Assembly: GCA_041741895.1 (NCBI GenBank)
Contig: JBGSJO010000025.1
Coordinates: 1-40,976, forward strand
Direction: 5' to 3'
Length of the DNA stretch: 40,976 bases
Source of the DNA: Allopontixanthobacter sp041741895
GTDB taxonomy: Bacteria; Pseudomonadota; Alphaproteobacteria; Sphingomonadales; Sphingomonadaceae
Each line of letters opens with the position of its first letter. Positions within the stretch are counted from its first letter, which is position 1. Below are positions 1 to 7,676 of the stretch, piece by piece. The notes under the pieces are model-generated. The model saw only the letters and a list, made by a program, of their open reading frames with translations, was not told the DNA's origin and did no database searches. Made by a program: the position numbers and the translations under genes.

Positions 1-224
1 GTCGGTGATGTTGCCGGATGTGGTCGAGAAGTAGCCTCTCGCCCAGAAGCGCTGTCCCCAGTAGCGTTTGCGGATGTGCTCGAACTCCTGCTGGATCTTG
101 CGTGATGAGCGCCCTTTGGCACGGCGCACGAAGTCGCTGACAGAACCTTGTAACGATACTTCAGTGCCCAGACGAGATGATAGCGATGATGAAAAATCGT
201 GTGACTGCCGGTCGAATATCCCAT
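1..224 (-). pseudogene. IS200-type TnpA transposase, internally deleted and frameshifted
   Basis: Reading the minus strand from the ATG at 224 gives MGYSTGSHTIFHHRYHLVWA followed by LKYRYKVL, the typical N-terminus of IS200/IS605 Y1 transposases. The similarity then jumps: from about base 138, in another frame, it resumes as SVSDFVRRAKGRSSRKIQ and later RKRYWGQRFWARGYFSTTSG, which in intact proteins lies beyond the HUH metal-binding motif (usually DHVHM). About 50-60 residues carrying HUH are therefore missing, and the junction shifts the frame. The C-terminal catalytic-tyrosine helix would lie before base 1. The gene lies downstream of pdhB in the same orientation. A non-functional remnant is almost certain unless the deletion is an assembly error. 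Confidence 0.8.
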
Positions 225-295
225 AGCCTGTATCCTCGGAAAAGTGAGACTTCACGCCCCATGGGCGGTCTCACTTTTCCGAGGATACAGGCTAT
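223..295. repeat. 28-bp perfect inverted repeat over the tnpA translation start
   Basis: The arms at 223-250 and 268-295 are perfectly complementary over 28 bases. The 17-base loop holds a further small hairpin (cgccc/gggcg). On the minus strand the stem contains the GAGGA ribosome-binding sequence and the first bases of the tnpA ATG, so an RNA copy would hide the start site. A 5' leader hairpin that represses transposase translation is known for IS200. This one is unusually long and perfect. Confidence 0.85.
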
Positions 296-322
296 CTGGC
301 GAGTCGAAGGCTGAAGCCAGTA

Positions 323-345
323 CCCGACTGAAGTCGGGGGGTTTT
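323..345. repeat. Left-end-like hairpin of an IS200/IS605 element
   Basis: cccgac-tgaa-gtcggg forms a 6-bp stem with a 4-base loop, followed by gggtttt. Hairpins of this kind mark the ends of IS200/IS605 elements, and this one lies upstream of the tnpA remnant, where the left end is expected. Read on the plus strand the trailing T run also resembles a short intrinsic terminator. The exact cleavage site cannot be placed. Confidence 0.45.
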
Positions 346-424
346 CTCCCCGCGTGGGACACTGAAATTCAGCAATTCCGGCTGTGAGACCAGAGATCGA
401 GCGGGGCGAATTGTTGGACCTCCC

Positions 425-1804
425 TCAGCGATAAGTAACCTTCTTCACGGCTTCGACAATCGCACCGCTGTTAAGCAGGGCAATCTTTTCCAGATTGGCG
501 GCATAGGGTAGCGGCACATCGACGTTGCAAACCCGCAGAACGGGCGCGTCGAGATGGTCGAATCCGTCTTCCATGCAGATGGAAATGATTTCCGAAGCTA
601 TCGAGCAAGTCGGCCACCCTTCTTCCGCCACGATGACACGGTTGGTCTTGGCCAAGCTGTCCAGCACTGCCTGTTTGTCCAGCGGGCGAAGGGTGCGCAA
701 ATCGATCACTTCGGCCTCGATGCCTTCTTCAGCCAGTTTCTCTGCCGCTTCCAACGCCATGCCGACACCGATGGAATAGGACACGATGGTCACATCGTGT
801 CCTTCGCGCATGATCCGCGCCTTGCCGATCGGCAATACGTGATCGTCCAGTTCGGGCAGCTCGAAACTGCGGCCATAGACCAGCTCGTTTTCGAGGAACA
901 CGACCGGGTCTTCACAGCGGATCGCGGCCTTCAACAGGCCCTTTGCGTCCGAGGAATCATAGGGTGCAATAACGATCAGGCCGGGCACGCTGGCGTACCA
1001 CGGGCCATAATTCTGGCTGTGCTGCGCGCCGACGCGGCTGGCCGCGCCATTCGGGCCGCGGAATACGATCGGGCATCGCATCTGACCGCCGGACATGTAA
1101 TTGGTCTTCGCAGCAGAATTGATGATGTGGTCGATCGCCTGCATCGCGAAATTAAAGGTCATGAATTCGACAATCGGACGTAGCCCACCCATCGCCGCGC
1201 CGGTGCCGATCCCGGCAAAACCGTATTCGGTAATCGGCGTGTCGATAACGCGCTTGGGCCCGAATTCCGCCAGCAGGCCCTGCGTTACCTTGTAGGCGCC
1301 CTGATATTCGGCGACTTCTTCACCCATCACGAACACGCGGTCATCACGGCGCATTTCTTCGGCCATCGCGTCACGCAGCGCGTCGCGCACCGTGACTGTC
1401 GCCATGTTGGTGCCAGCTGGAATTGCCGGGTCTTTTTTCGGCTTCGCCGTGACCGGCCTGGTGATTTCCGCCTCGCCTAAATCCTGTCCAGCATCCTTGC
1501 CCTTGCCATCTGCGGCGGGTGCGGGCGGCGGGGGGGGCGCAGCAGGCTCCGCATCATCGTCATCATCGCCTGAAAGCATGGCGATCACCGTGCCGACAGC
1601 CACATTCTCGGTGCCTTCGGGTATCAGTATCTTGCCGACAGTGCCTTCATCGATGGCTTCGAATTCCATCGTCGCCTTGTCGGTTTCGATCTCCGCCAGA
1701 ATATCGCCGGGGCCTACGTGATCGCCTTCCTTGACCAGCCATTTGGCCAGTGTGCCTTCCTCCATCGTGGGCGAAAGCGCGGGCATCTTCAGTTCGACAG
1801 CCAT
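425..1804 (-). CDS. pdhB: Pyruvate dehydrogenase E1 component, beta subunit, with lipoyl domain
   Basis: With E1-alpha it forms the thiamine-diphosphate-dependent E1 that decarboxylates pyruvate and reductively acetylates lipoyl groups, feeding acetyl-CoA to the TCA cycle. Residues 1-78 are a biotinyl/lipoyl domain with the lipoylation motif ETDKATMEFEA (Lys43). An Asp stretch and an Ala/Pro linker to about residue 125 follow. Residues from about 135 to the end are the E1-beta transketolase-like domains (VRDALRDAMAEEM, TPITEYGFAGIGTGAA). An E1-beta carrying its own lipoyl domain is characteristic of many alphaproteobacteria. The ATG shares one base with the pdhA stop (TGATG), indicating translational coupling. 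A run of 8 G in the linker is a possible slippage site. E2 (pdhC) and lpd are not in the window. Confidence 0.97.
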   Translation of the reverse strand: MAVELKMPALSPTMEEGTLAKWLVKEGDHVGPGDILAEIETDKATMEFEAIDEGTVGKILIPEGTENVAVGTVIAMLSGDDDDDAEPAAPPPPPAPAADGKGKDAGQDLGEAEITRPVTAKPKKDPAIPAGTNMATVTVRDALRDAMAEEMRRDDRVFVMGEEVAEYQGAYKVTQGLLAEFGPKRVIDTPITEYGFAGIGTGAAMGGLRPIVEFMTFNFAMQAIDHIINSAAKTNYMSGGQMRCPIVFRGPNGAASRVGAQHSQNYGPWYASVPGLIVIAPYDSSDAKGLLKAAIRCEDPVVFLENELVYGRSFELPELDDHVLPIGKARIMREGHDVTIVSYSIGVGMALEAAEKLAEEGIEAEVIDLRTLRPLDKQAVLDSLAKTNRVIVAEEGWPTCSIASEIISICMEDGFDHLDAPVLRVCNVDVPLPYAANLEKIALLNSGAIVEAVKKVTYR

Positions 1805-2940
1805 CAGTAGGACTCCACCAGCACGTCAGTAAACAGTTCGGATGGATCTGGTTCAGGTGAGTTTTCGGAAAAATCGGCGGCTTGCGCCACGCGGGCGCGA
1901 ATGGCCTTGTCGATTGCCTTGATTTCCTCTTCTGTCTTGCCTCGTTCGGCCAGTTCCTTCTTGATCCGTTCGATTGGATCGTTGTGCTCGCGCTGGTCCT
2001 GCACTTCTTCTCGGGTGCGGTATTTGGCCGGATCGGACATGGAATGCCCGCGATAGCGATAGGTGTTGAGCTCCATCAGCACCGGCCCCTTGCCTTCGCG
2101 CACATGGGCGAAGGCGATTTCGGCGGCGGCGCGCACTTCCAGCACATCCATCCCGTTCACATCCATGCCGGGAATGCGGAAAGCGGTGCCGCGGCGATAG
2201 AATTCCGTTTCGGCAGAGCTGCGCTTGACCGCGGTGCCCATTGCATAACCATTATTCTCGATCACAAATACGATCGGCAGGTTCCACAGCGCGGCCATGT
2301 TGAAGGTTTCATAAACCTGGCCCTGGTTCGCCGCGCCGTCGCCGAAATAGGCGAGGCACAGCCCGCCATCCTCGCGGTATTTATGCGCCAGCGCCAGTCC
2401 GCCGCCCAGCGAAACCTGTGCGCCAACAATGCCGTGTCCGCCGTAGAATTTATGCTCGGTCGAGAACATGTGCATCGACCCGCCCTTGCCCTTCGAAATA
2501 CCGGCCTGGCGCCCGGTCAATTCGGCCATGATAACATTCGGATCGATACCGTAGGCAAGCATATGGCCGTGATCGCGGTACCCAGTGATGACGCTGTCCA
2601 GCCCCTCAGAAAGGGCGGATTGAAGGCCGACGGCAACCGCTTCCTGGCCGATATACAGATGGCAGAAACCCCCGATCAGGCCGAGGCCGTAGAGCTGACC
2701 CGCCTTTTCCTCGAACCGGCGGATCAGCAGCATCTGTTCGTAGAAATGCAGCAATTGTTCGTCGCTTGCATCGAACCGCTTGTTTTCCTCATGCGCCATC
2801 TGGAGGCTGCGCAGTGCAAAATCCGCGTCACTTTCAACTGCCTTGCCGCCCGCGGCCGGTTTGGCAGCTGGCTTTGCAGTCGCTTTGGCCGCAGTCTTCG
2901 GGGCGGGCTTGGATGCGGCTTTCTGGGCAGGTTTGGCCAA
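1804..2940 (-). CDS. pdhA: Pyruvate dehydrogenase E1 component, alpha subunit
   Basis: This is the catalytic alpha chain of the E1 heterotetramer. The thiamine-diphosphate motif begins GDGAANQGQVYETFNMAA and ends IENN (about residues 200-230). YRYRGHSMSDPAKYRTREE is the conserved active-site loop. The first 35 residues are an Ala/Lys/Pro tail common in sphingomonad E1-alpha. The open frame runs up to 3024, but I chose the TTG at 2940 because GAGGA lies 8 bases before it and the protein then begins MAKPAQKAASK; the 28 upstream codons do not look like E1-alpha. The stop overlaps the pdhB start by one base. A 181-base gap separates it from ftsB upstream. Confidence 0.95.
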   Translation of the reverse strand: MAKPAQKAASKPAPKTAAKATAKPAAKPAAGGKAVESDADFALRSLQMAHEENKRFDASDEQLLHFYEQMLLIRRFEEKAGQLYGLGLIGGFCHLYIGQEAVAVGLQSALSEGLDSVITGYRDHGHMLAYGIDPNVIMAELTGRQAGISKGKGGSMHMFSTEHKFYGGHGIVGAQVSLGGGLALAHKYREDGGLCLAYFGDGAANQGQVYETFNMAALWNLPIVFVIENNGYAMGTAVKRSSAETEFYRRGTAFRIPGMDVNGMDVLEVRAAAEIAFAHVREGKGPVLMELNTYRYRGHSMSDPAKYRTREEVQDQREHNDPIERIKKELAERGKTEEEIKAIDKAIRARVAQAADFSENSPEPDPSELFTDVLVESY

Positions 2941-3121
2941 TGCTGGGATCCTCAAACTGATATGTTCTTGCGGTGTCGGGCGGCGTGCCTGCAACGCTTG
3001 AATAAGCAATAAGCTATGGCGCAACGATGCGTCGCGCGCAACGCCTATGCATACGAAATCCGTAAGGGCACTGCACCTCCCGGATTGGTCGGCATAATGG
3101 CAATCAACAGATGGAAAGGGG

Positions 3122-3439
3122 TTATTCCTGATCCAGGATCAGGACGACTTCATCCTCGTGCACCACGTTCAGATCGCGCCGCAGCCGTTCACCCACTATA
3201 TCAGGATCGGCGTTTTCGGGGTTCAGCAGTGAAACCTGGTTGGCCAGCGCCCCACGCTCTTTCTGCAGCTTGTCGATATGCGCCTGGCGCTGTTCCAGCA
3301 GTTGCAGATTTTCGCTCCACGCCAGCAGCCCGCTGGGGCCCGCAATAGCCATGCCCCCGATCAGCAACAGCAACGCAAGGGCCAACCCTTGCGCCCACTT
3401 TTCCCGCGGAAGGCTGATCTTGTGGTCTTGTTGCATCAT
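3122..3439 (-). CDS. ftsB: Septum formation initiator, FtsB/DivIC family
   Basis: This small bitopic division protein of the FtsQLB type helps activate septal peptidoglycan synthesis. The 105 residues fit the family: a short basic cytoplasmic tail, one membrane helix at about 16-34 (LALALLLLIGGMAIAG), a periplasmic coiled coil at about 40-72 (LQLLEQRQAHIDKLQKERGA), then the ERLRRDLNVVHEDEVVLIL segment typical of FtsB. Two ATGs stand in tandem at the start (MMQQ). It is in the same orientation as pdhA, the usual place in sphingomonads, and divergent from hppD. The family call is firm; its role in division is by homology. Confidence 0.88.
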   Translation of the reverse strand: MMQQDHKISLPREKWAQGLALALLLLIGGMAIAGPSGLLAWSENLQLLEQRQAHIDKLQKERGALANQVSLLNPENADPDIVGERLRRDLNVVHEDEVVLILDQE

Positions 3440-3519
3440 CCCGTTCCTAGAATCATATTACGTTCGCCGGTTCAAGCGGTAAATGTACCTATCGGTGCTG
3501 AACCCGGCGGGATGGCGCT

Positions 3520-3549
3520 TTGACATGCTGCACTGTGATGGCATATATA
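3520..3549 (+). promoter_or_regulatory. Probable sigma-70 promoter of hppD
   Basis: A perfect -35 hexamer TTGACA is followed after 18 bases by TATATA. It lies about 30 bases upstream of the hppD start, which has AGGA as ribosome-binding site. No operator was identified. Confidence 0.55.
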
Positions 3550-3580
3550 GTTTCTACTGTAACTTGTTTAGGATGATTAC

Positions 3581-4687
3581 ATGGCTGACCTGTTCGAAAA
3601 TCCCATCGGCCTCGACGGCTTTGAATTTGTGGAATTCAGCGCGCCGCAGAAAGGCCATCTGGAGCCCGTATTCGAAGCAATGGGCTTCTCCATGGTCGCG
3701 CGCCACCGGTCCAAGGACGTCCAATTGTGGCGTCAGGGCGGGATCAATCTGATCGCCAATTATGAACCGAAGAGCCCCGCAGCCTATTTCGCCGCCGAGC
3801 ATGGCCCCTCTGCCTGCGGTATGGGATTCCGCGTGCGCGACGCGAAACTGGCCTATGAAGCGGCACTGGAGCGCGGCGCCGAACCGGCAGAAACGCAGAC
3901 CGGGCCGATGGAACTGCGCATCCCGGCCATCCGCGGGATCGGCCATTCGCTGATCTATCTGATCGACCGCTATGCCGATGAACACCACGAAGGCCTGTCG
4001 ATATACGACATAGATTTCATCTATGAAGACGGGGCTGAAAAATGGCCAGTTGGCGCAGGCATGAAGGTGATCGATCACCTGACGCACAATGTCTATGGCG
4101 GCCGGATGGCGCATTGGGCGGCGTTTTACGAACGCATCTTCAATTTTCGCGAGATCCGCTATTTCGACATCAAGGGCGAATATACCGGCCTGACATCGAA
4201 AGCGATGACCGCGCCGGATGGCAAGATCCGCATTCCGTTGAATGAAGAAGGCGCAGGCGGCGGCGGCCAGATCGAAGAATATCTGCGCGAATATAACGGC
4301 GAAGGCATCCAGCATATCGCCCTTTCGAGCGACGACCTTTATGCATCGTGGGACAAGCTGAAAGCATTCGGCACTCCCTTTGCCAGCGCACCGCCAGCTA
4401 CCTATTACGAAATGCTGGAAGGCCGCCTGCCGGGCCACGGCGAGCCGGTGGAGGAATTGCGCAAACGCGGCATCCTGCTGGACGGATCGACCGAGAACAA
4501 CGATCCGCGCCTGTTGCTGCAGATCTTCGGCCAGACCACCATCGGCCCGGTGTTCTTCGAATTCATCCAGCGCAAGAAGGATGAAGGGTTCGGCGAAGGC
4601 AATTTCACCGCGCTGTTCAAATCGATCGAGGCGGACCAGCTGAAGCGCGGCGCGCTGAAAATTGACGAAAAGGAAACCGCACAATGA
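3581..4687 (+). CDS. hppD: 4-hydroxyphenylpyruvate dioxygenase
   Basis: This Fe(II) dioxygenase converts 4-hydroxyphenylpyruvate to homogentisate in tyrosine and phenylalanine breakdown. It consists of two VOC-fold halves in 368 residues, a normal length. The iron ligands are visible as His166 (VIDHLTHNV), His245 (GIQHIALSSDD) and Glu327 (VFFEFIQRK), matching the 2-His-1-Glu spacing of Pseudomonas HPPD. The C-terminal gating helix GNFTALFKSIEADQLKRG is intact. Its TGA overlaps the ATG of the next gene by 4 bases, so the two are an operon. Homogentisate dioxygenase and fumarylacetoacetase are not in the window. Confidence 0.95.
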   Translation: MADLFENPIGLDGFEFVEFSAPQKGHLEPVFEAMGFSMVARHRSKDVQLWRQGGINLIANYEPKSPAAYFAAEHGPSACGMGFRVRDAKLAYEAALERGAEPAETQTGPMELRIPAIRGIGHSLIYLIDRYADEHHEGLSIYDIDFIYEDGAEKWPVGAGMKVIDHLTHNVYGGRMAHWAAFYERIFNFREIRYFDIKGEYTGLTSKAMTAPDGKIRIPLNEEGAGGGGQIEEYLREYNGEGIQHIALSSDDLYASWDKLKAFGTPFASAPPATYYEMLEGRLPGHGEPVEELRKRGILLDGSTENNDPRLLLQIFGQTTIGPVFFEFIQRKKDEGFGEGNFTALFKSIEADQLKRGALKIDEKETAQ

Positions 4688-5229
4688 CCACCCATCCGAT
4701 CAAACTCGGCGGCGTCCACCATGCTGCCTATCGCTGCAAGGATGCGAAAGAAACGGTCGAATGGTATGACCGCGTGCTGGGGATGGAATACACCTCCGCC
4801 TTCTCCGAAGACACGGTGCCCTCCACCGGCGAACACGATCCCTATATGCATGTCTTCCTCGACGCGGGTAACGGCAATGTGCTGGCGTTTTTCGAACTGC
4901 CGGGACAGCCGGAGATGGGCCGCGACAGAAACACTCCGGTGTGGGTCCAGCACCTCGCCTTCAAAGTCGGGTCAGAAGAAGAATTGCTCGCCGCCAAACA
5001 GCATATCGAAAGCCAGGGCGTCGACGTACTCGGCCCCACGCATCACGGTATCTTCAAATCGATCTATTTCTTCGATCCCAACGGCCACCGCATCGAACTG
5101 GCGGCCGATATCGGCACCGCCGAGCAATATGCCGAACTGAAGCGCGTGGCGATGCCGATGCTGGAAGAATGGAGCCAGACGAAAAAGGCTCCTCGTCATG
5201 CAGACTGGCTGCATTCAGCCAACGAATAG
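4684..5229 (+). CDS. VOC-superfamily protein (glyoxalase/dioxygenase fold)
   Basis: A single-polypeptide VOC protein of 181 residues with two beta-alpha-beta-beta-beta units. Candidate metal ligands are His12 (GGVHHAAYRC), His90 (VQHLAFKV) and Glu138 (NGHRIELA), so it probably binds a divalent metal. It is translationally coupled to hppD (ATGA overlap), which suggests a role in aromatic or homogentisate catabolism. It could be an extradiol-type dioxygenase or a glyoxalase-like isomerase; the sequence alone does not fix the substrate. Confidence 0.85.
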   Translation: MTTHPIKLGGVHHAAYRCKDAKETVEWYDRVLGMEYTSAFSEDTVPSTGEHDPYMHVFLDAGNGNVLAFFELPGQPEMGRDRNTPVWVQHLAFKVGSEEELLAAKQHIESQGVDVLGPTHHGIFKSIYFFDPNGHRIELAADIGTAEQYAELKRVAMPMLEEWSQTKKAPRHADWLHSANE

Positions 5230-5245
5230 TCCTGGCAGGGAATAA

Positions 5246-5322
5246 TGGTGCGCCCGACAGGATTTGAACCTGTGGCCCCCAGATTAGGAATCTGGTGCTC
5301 TATCCGGCTGAGCTACGGGCGC
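5246..5322 (-). tRNA. tRNA-Arg (anticodon CCU)
   Basis: The minus strand folds as a complete 77-base cloverleaf. The acceptor stem GCGCCCG pairs with CGGGCGC, followed by A and encoded CCA. The D arm is AGCTCAGCCGGATAGAGC, the anticodon arm CCAGATTCCTAATCTGG has anticodon CCT, and the T arm contains GGTTCAAATCC. It reads AGG codons. It lies between convergent genes, with no integrase or attachment duplication beside it. Confidence 0.95.
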
Positions 5323-5362
5323 ATTCGCAGCGTCGTTTAGAACGGTCGTGGCCTGCTGGCAA

Positions 5363-5833
5363 TCAGTTCAGATCTTTGGGCGGGGCAACCGGGAATGGTA
5401 GCGGAGCGATGGCAATACCCTCGTCCGCCAGGTCCTTCGCTTCTTTCAAGGTCGCCTGACCGTGGATTATCGCTGTACCCACCTCGCCGTAATGCATTGC
5501 GCGCGATTTTTCGGCGAATTTATTACCGACCCAGATGCTGTTTTCAAGCGCTTTTACCTGCGCTTCGGCAAGCGCTTTCATCGCTTTCACGACCTCAGGC
5601 GCCATCGCGGCATTGGAAACCGGCTTTGCGGCATCCTGCGGCACCGGCAGGTTTACCCGGCGATTACCCTTGGCCGGAACAGCCGGGGCCATCGGCGCCT
5701 TGATGACTTCTTCCGACCCGCATTCCGGGCAAGTCAGCAGGCCGCGCTCGCGCTGGGTGGTGAAATCACTAGAGGACGCGAACCAGCCTTCGAACCGGTG
5801 GCCGCTATCGCAGGAAAGATCGAAAACAATCAT
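5363..5833 (-). CDS. DUF1178 family protein
   Basis: An alphaproteobacterial protein family of unknown function. The 156 residues begin MIVFDLSCDSGHRFEGWFAS and carry Cys8, His12 and a CPEC motif (Cys35, Cys38), which together look like a small zinc site. A Pro/Ala-rich middle and a helical part follow, then GEVGTAIIHGQATLKEAKDLADEGI, typical of the family's C-terminus. Its ATG overlaps the stop of the nitrilase gene by 4 bases, so it is the last gene of a grxC-nitrilase-DUF1178 operon, an arrangement I know from other alphaproteobacteria. No function can be assigned. Confidence 0.88.
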   Translation of the reverse strand: MIVFDLSCDSGHRFEGWFASSSDFTTQRERGLLTCPECGSEEVIKAPMAPAVPAKGNRRVNLPVPQDAAKPVSNAAMAPEVVKAMKALAEAQVKALENSIWVGNKFAEKSRAMHYGEVGTAIIHGQATLKEAKDLADEGIAIAPLPFPVAPPKDLN

Positions 5834-6654
5834 TGTTCAGGCGATTTAGGCATATCTCGGCGATTGGCAAGGCTCGGCAGTTGGCGGCGGACCTCGGCAA
5901 TCCGGCCAAGGTCCATATCGGCAAAGCCAAGCCCGGCCTCGCCGCCCATGTCCAGCAGCACCTCGCCCCAGGGGTCCACCACCAGGCTGTGGCCATAGGT
6001 GCTGCGCCCATCCGCATGTTCCCCCACCTGCGCAGCGGCGATCACGAAAGCGCTCGCTTCGATTGCGCGGGCGCGCTGCATCACGTGCCAATGCGCCTGG
6101 CCGGTCGGGACGGTAAATGCAGCCGGGACCCCGATCAGATCGCAGCCTGCCCGGCCCAGCGCATCGAACAATGCCGGAAATCGTAGATCGTAACAAATCG
6201 TCAGACCCAGTCGGCCTATGGGTGTTTCAGCTGTCACCACTGCATCGCCAGCCTTGTAGGCACTCGATTCGCGCCAGCTTTCTCCGCTCGCCAGATTCAC
6301 GTCGAACATGTGCATCTTGTCATAGCGGGCCGCCACCTCGCCGTGATCGTCTATCAGCAGCGACCGGTTGACCCAAGTGCCGCCATCGCCCGCCACGGCG
6401 AGCGATCCGAGCGAGACCCATAATTGCTGTTCGCGCGCCGCATCGCAGACCGCAGCCAGCACCTGATTTTCATCTTCGGGGACAATATGGAGCGCGGCCC
6501 GATTGCGGTCCCGGTCGAGCAGACCGGACATTTCCGGTGTAAACAACATCTGCGCCCCGCCCGCCTTTGCTGCAGATACCGCCGCAACAATAGCTGCAGC
6601 ATTTTCTGCCGGATCAATCCCGGCGGTCATTTGCAAAATGGCGATACGCGGCAT
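5830..6654 (-). CDS. Carbon-nitrogen hydrolase (Nit1/deaminated-glutathione amidase type)
   Basis: A nitrilase-superfamily amidase with the Glu-Lys-Cys triad at Glu41 (FTPEMSG), Lys113 (RYDKMHMFD) and Cys154 (LTICYDLRFP). The KMHMFD and CYDLRFP context and the 274-residue length fit the Nit1/YbeM branch, whose characterised members hydrolyse deaminated glutathione. The downstream position to a glutaredoxin, 9 bases apart, agrees with a glutathione-related repair role. Substrate assignment is by family similarity and context. Confidence 0.88.
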   Translation of the reverse strand: MPRIAILQMTAGIDPAENAAAIVAAVSAAKAGGAQMLFTPEMSGLLDRDRNRAALHIVPEDENQVLAAVCDAAREQQLWVSLGSLAVAGDGGTWVNRSLLIDDHGEVAARYDKMHMFDVNLASGESWRESSAYKAGDAVVTAETPIGRLGLTICYDLRFPALFDALGRAGCDLIGVPAAFTVPTGQAHWHVMQRARAIEASAFVIAAAQVGEHADGRSTYGHSLVVDPWGEVLLDMGGEAGLGFADMDLGRIAEVRRQLPSLANRRDMPKSPEQ

Positions 6655-6663
6655 TGGCCAGCC

Positions 6664-6927
6664 CTATCCGGTCAGCATTTCATCGAGCCGGCCGCTGCGA
6701 TCCAGCGCCGCCAGTTCGTCCGACCCACCGACATGGACATCGCCGATGAAGATTTGCGGCACCGTGCGCGCATGGGGCGCGCGCTCGAGCATTTCGCGCT
6801 TTTTCGCGCCTCCCAAAGTGACATCATATTCGTTATATTTCGCTCCCTTGCGGTCGAGCAACTGCTTGGCACGGTAGCAATATCCGCAGCCGAATTTGGT
6901 GAAAATATCGATTGTCTGGGCGGTCAT
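6664..6927 (-). CDS. grxC: Glutaredoxin 3
   Basis: A glutathione-dependent thiol-disulfide oxidoreductase of 87 residues. The active site is Cys14-Gly-Tyr-Cys17 (CGYC, a change from the usual CPYC). The cis-Pro TVP loop is at 55-57 and the glutathione-binding GGSDEL at 67-72. The frame is open to 6990, but the ATG at 6927 has AAAGGA upstream and gives the usual N-terminus MTAQTIDIFTK. It is the first gene of a three-gene operon. Gly for Pro in the active site may change redox potential, but both cysteines are kept. Confidence 0.9.
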   Translation of the reverse strand: MTAQTIDIFTKFGCGYCYRAKQLLDRKGAKYNEYDVTLGGAKKREMLERAPHARTVPQIFIGDVHVGGSDELAALDRSGRLDEMLTG

Positions 6928-6971
6928 CAGCGATCCTTTTGGGTAAGCATAAATTTCCCATGCCTGAAAAT

Positions 6972-7000
6972 CTTGCATGGCACAGGTCAATTCCTATTTA
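6972..7000 (+). promoter_or_regulatory. Possible RpoH (sigma-32) promoter of hsp20
   Basis: CTTGCAT followed after 14 bases by CCTATTTA resembles the heat-shock sigma factor consensus (CTTGAAA, CCCCATNT) with some mismatches. It lies upstream of the thermometer leader. Weak evidence, supported mainly by the gene it serves. Confidence 0.35.
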
Positions 7001-7006
7001 AGTGTC

Positions 7007-7122
7007 AGCCTCATGCGCCGCAATGGGTATGAGGGCTCGCCGACATGGCGCCGCATCATGCGGGCCTTGTCTATGTAAATTGAAGTCCAGTCAAATTGCT
7101 CAATGGAGGATTTGTAACGATG
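7007..7122 (+). promoter_or_regulatory. ROSE-type RNA thermometer in the hsp20 leader
   Basis: The leader folds into a chain of hairpins: agcctcat with atgagggct (7007-7037), ccgc with gcgg (7051-7063), and a last hairpin at 7093-7113 that covers the ribosome-binding site. In that last stem AAAUU pairs with GAUUU and CUC pairs with GAG, closed by the loop AAUG, leaving a single bulged G at 7098 opposite the GGAGGA. A UUGCU element with an unpaired G facing the Shine-Dalgarno sequence is the hallmark of ROSE elements of alphaproteobacterial small heat-shock genes. Melting at high temperature would free GGAGGA and the ATG at 7120. Confidence 0.75.
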
Positions 7123-7620
7123 TCACGTTTTGATTTTACCCCTTACCGCCGTTCAACTGTCGGTTTCGACCGCCTGTTCGACCTGCTCGAAAGCCAGGCC
7201 AGAAATACCGGCGGCGGAGACAATTATCCGCCTTTCAATATCCAGAAACAGGGCGAAGACAATTATCGTATTACGCTCGCGGTAGCCGGGTTCAAGCCCG
7301 CCGATATCGACATAACCGCCCAGCAGAACCTGTTGGTTGTGCAAGGCAAGAAGCGCGACGAAAGCGAAATTGCCGGCGAAATGCTGCATCTCGGCATCGC
7401 CAACCGTGGGTTCGAACGCCGGTTCGAACTAGCCGATTTTGTCCGCGTGGAAAATGCCCGGCTGGAAGACGGGCTGCTCAACATCGATCTAGTGCGCGAA
7501 GTGCCTGAGGCGATGAAACCCAAGAAAATTTCCGTGAATGGCCAGACCAGTCTCGAAATCGTGAAAACCGATAAGGAGCAGCAAGACAAAATCGAACAAG
7601 AAGGCGCCAACGCCGCCTGA
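7120..7620 (+). CDS. Small heat-shock protein, Hsp20/IbpA family
   Basis: An ATP-independent holdase chaperone of 166 residues. A short N-terminal arm (MSRFDFTPYRRSTVGFDRLF) is followed by an alpha-crystallin domain (about residues 38-130, with YRITLAVAGFKPADIDI and LVVQGKKRDE) and a C-terminal I-x-V anchor (KKISVNG). The start is the ATG with GGAGGA 9 bases upstream; an upstream in-frame TTG lies inside the thermometer stem and is unlikely to be used. It is monocistronic, ending in a clear terminator. Regulation by the ROSE-like leader is inferred from structure. Confidence 0.93.
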   Translation: MSRFDFTPYRRSTVGFDRLFDLLESQARNTGGGDNYPPFNIQKQGEDNYRITLAVAGFKPADIDITAQQNLLVVQGKKRDESEIAGEMLHLGIANRGFERRFELADFVRVENARLEDGLLNIDLVREVPEAMKPKKISVNGQTSLEIVKTDKEQQDKIEQEGANAA

Positions 7621-7644
7621 TTTTGGCCTCGCAATCGATCAATG

Positions 7645-7676
7645 CGGCTCGCCCTGAAAAGGGCGGGCCGTTTCTG
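7645..7676 (+). terminator. Intrinsic terminator of hsp20
   Basis: cggctcgccct and agggcgggccg form an 11-bp stem with one T-G wobble and a GAAA-type loop, followed by TTTCTG. It lies 25 bases after the hsp20 stop. Confidence 0.75.

Noticed and set aside
3554..4684. 376-codon open frame antisense to hppD
   Set aside because: hppD is certain from its iron ligands; the antisense frame is a by-product of codon bias.
5246..5322. tRNA-Arg as an integration site of a genomic island
   Set aside because: No integrase, no repeat of the tRNA 3' end nearby, and flanking genes are ordinary core genes.
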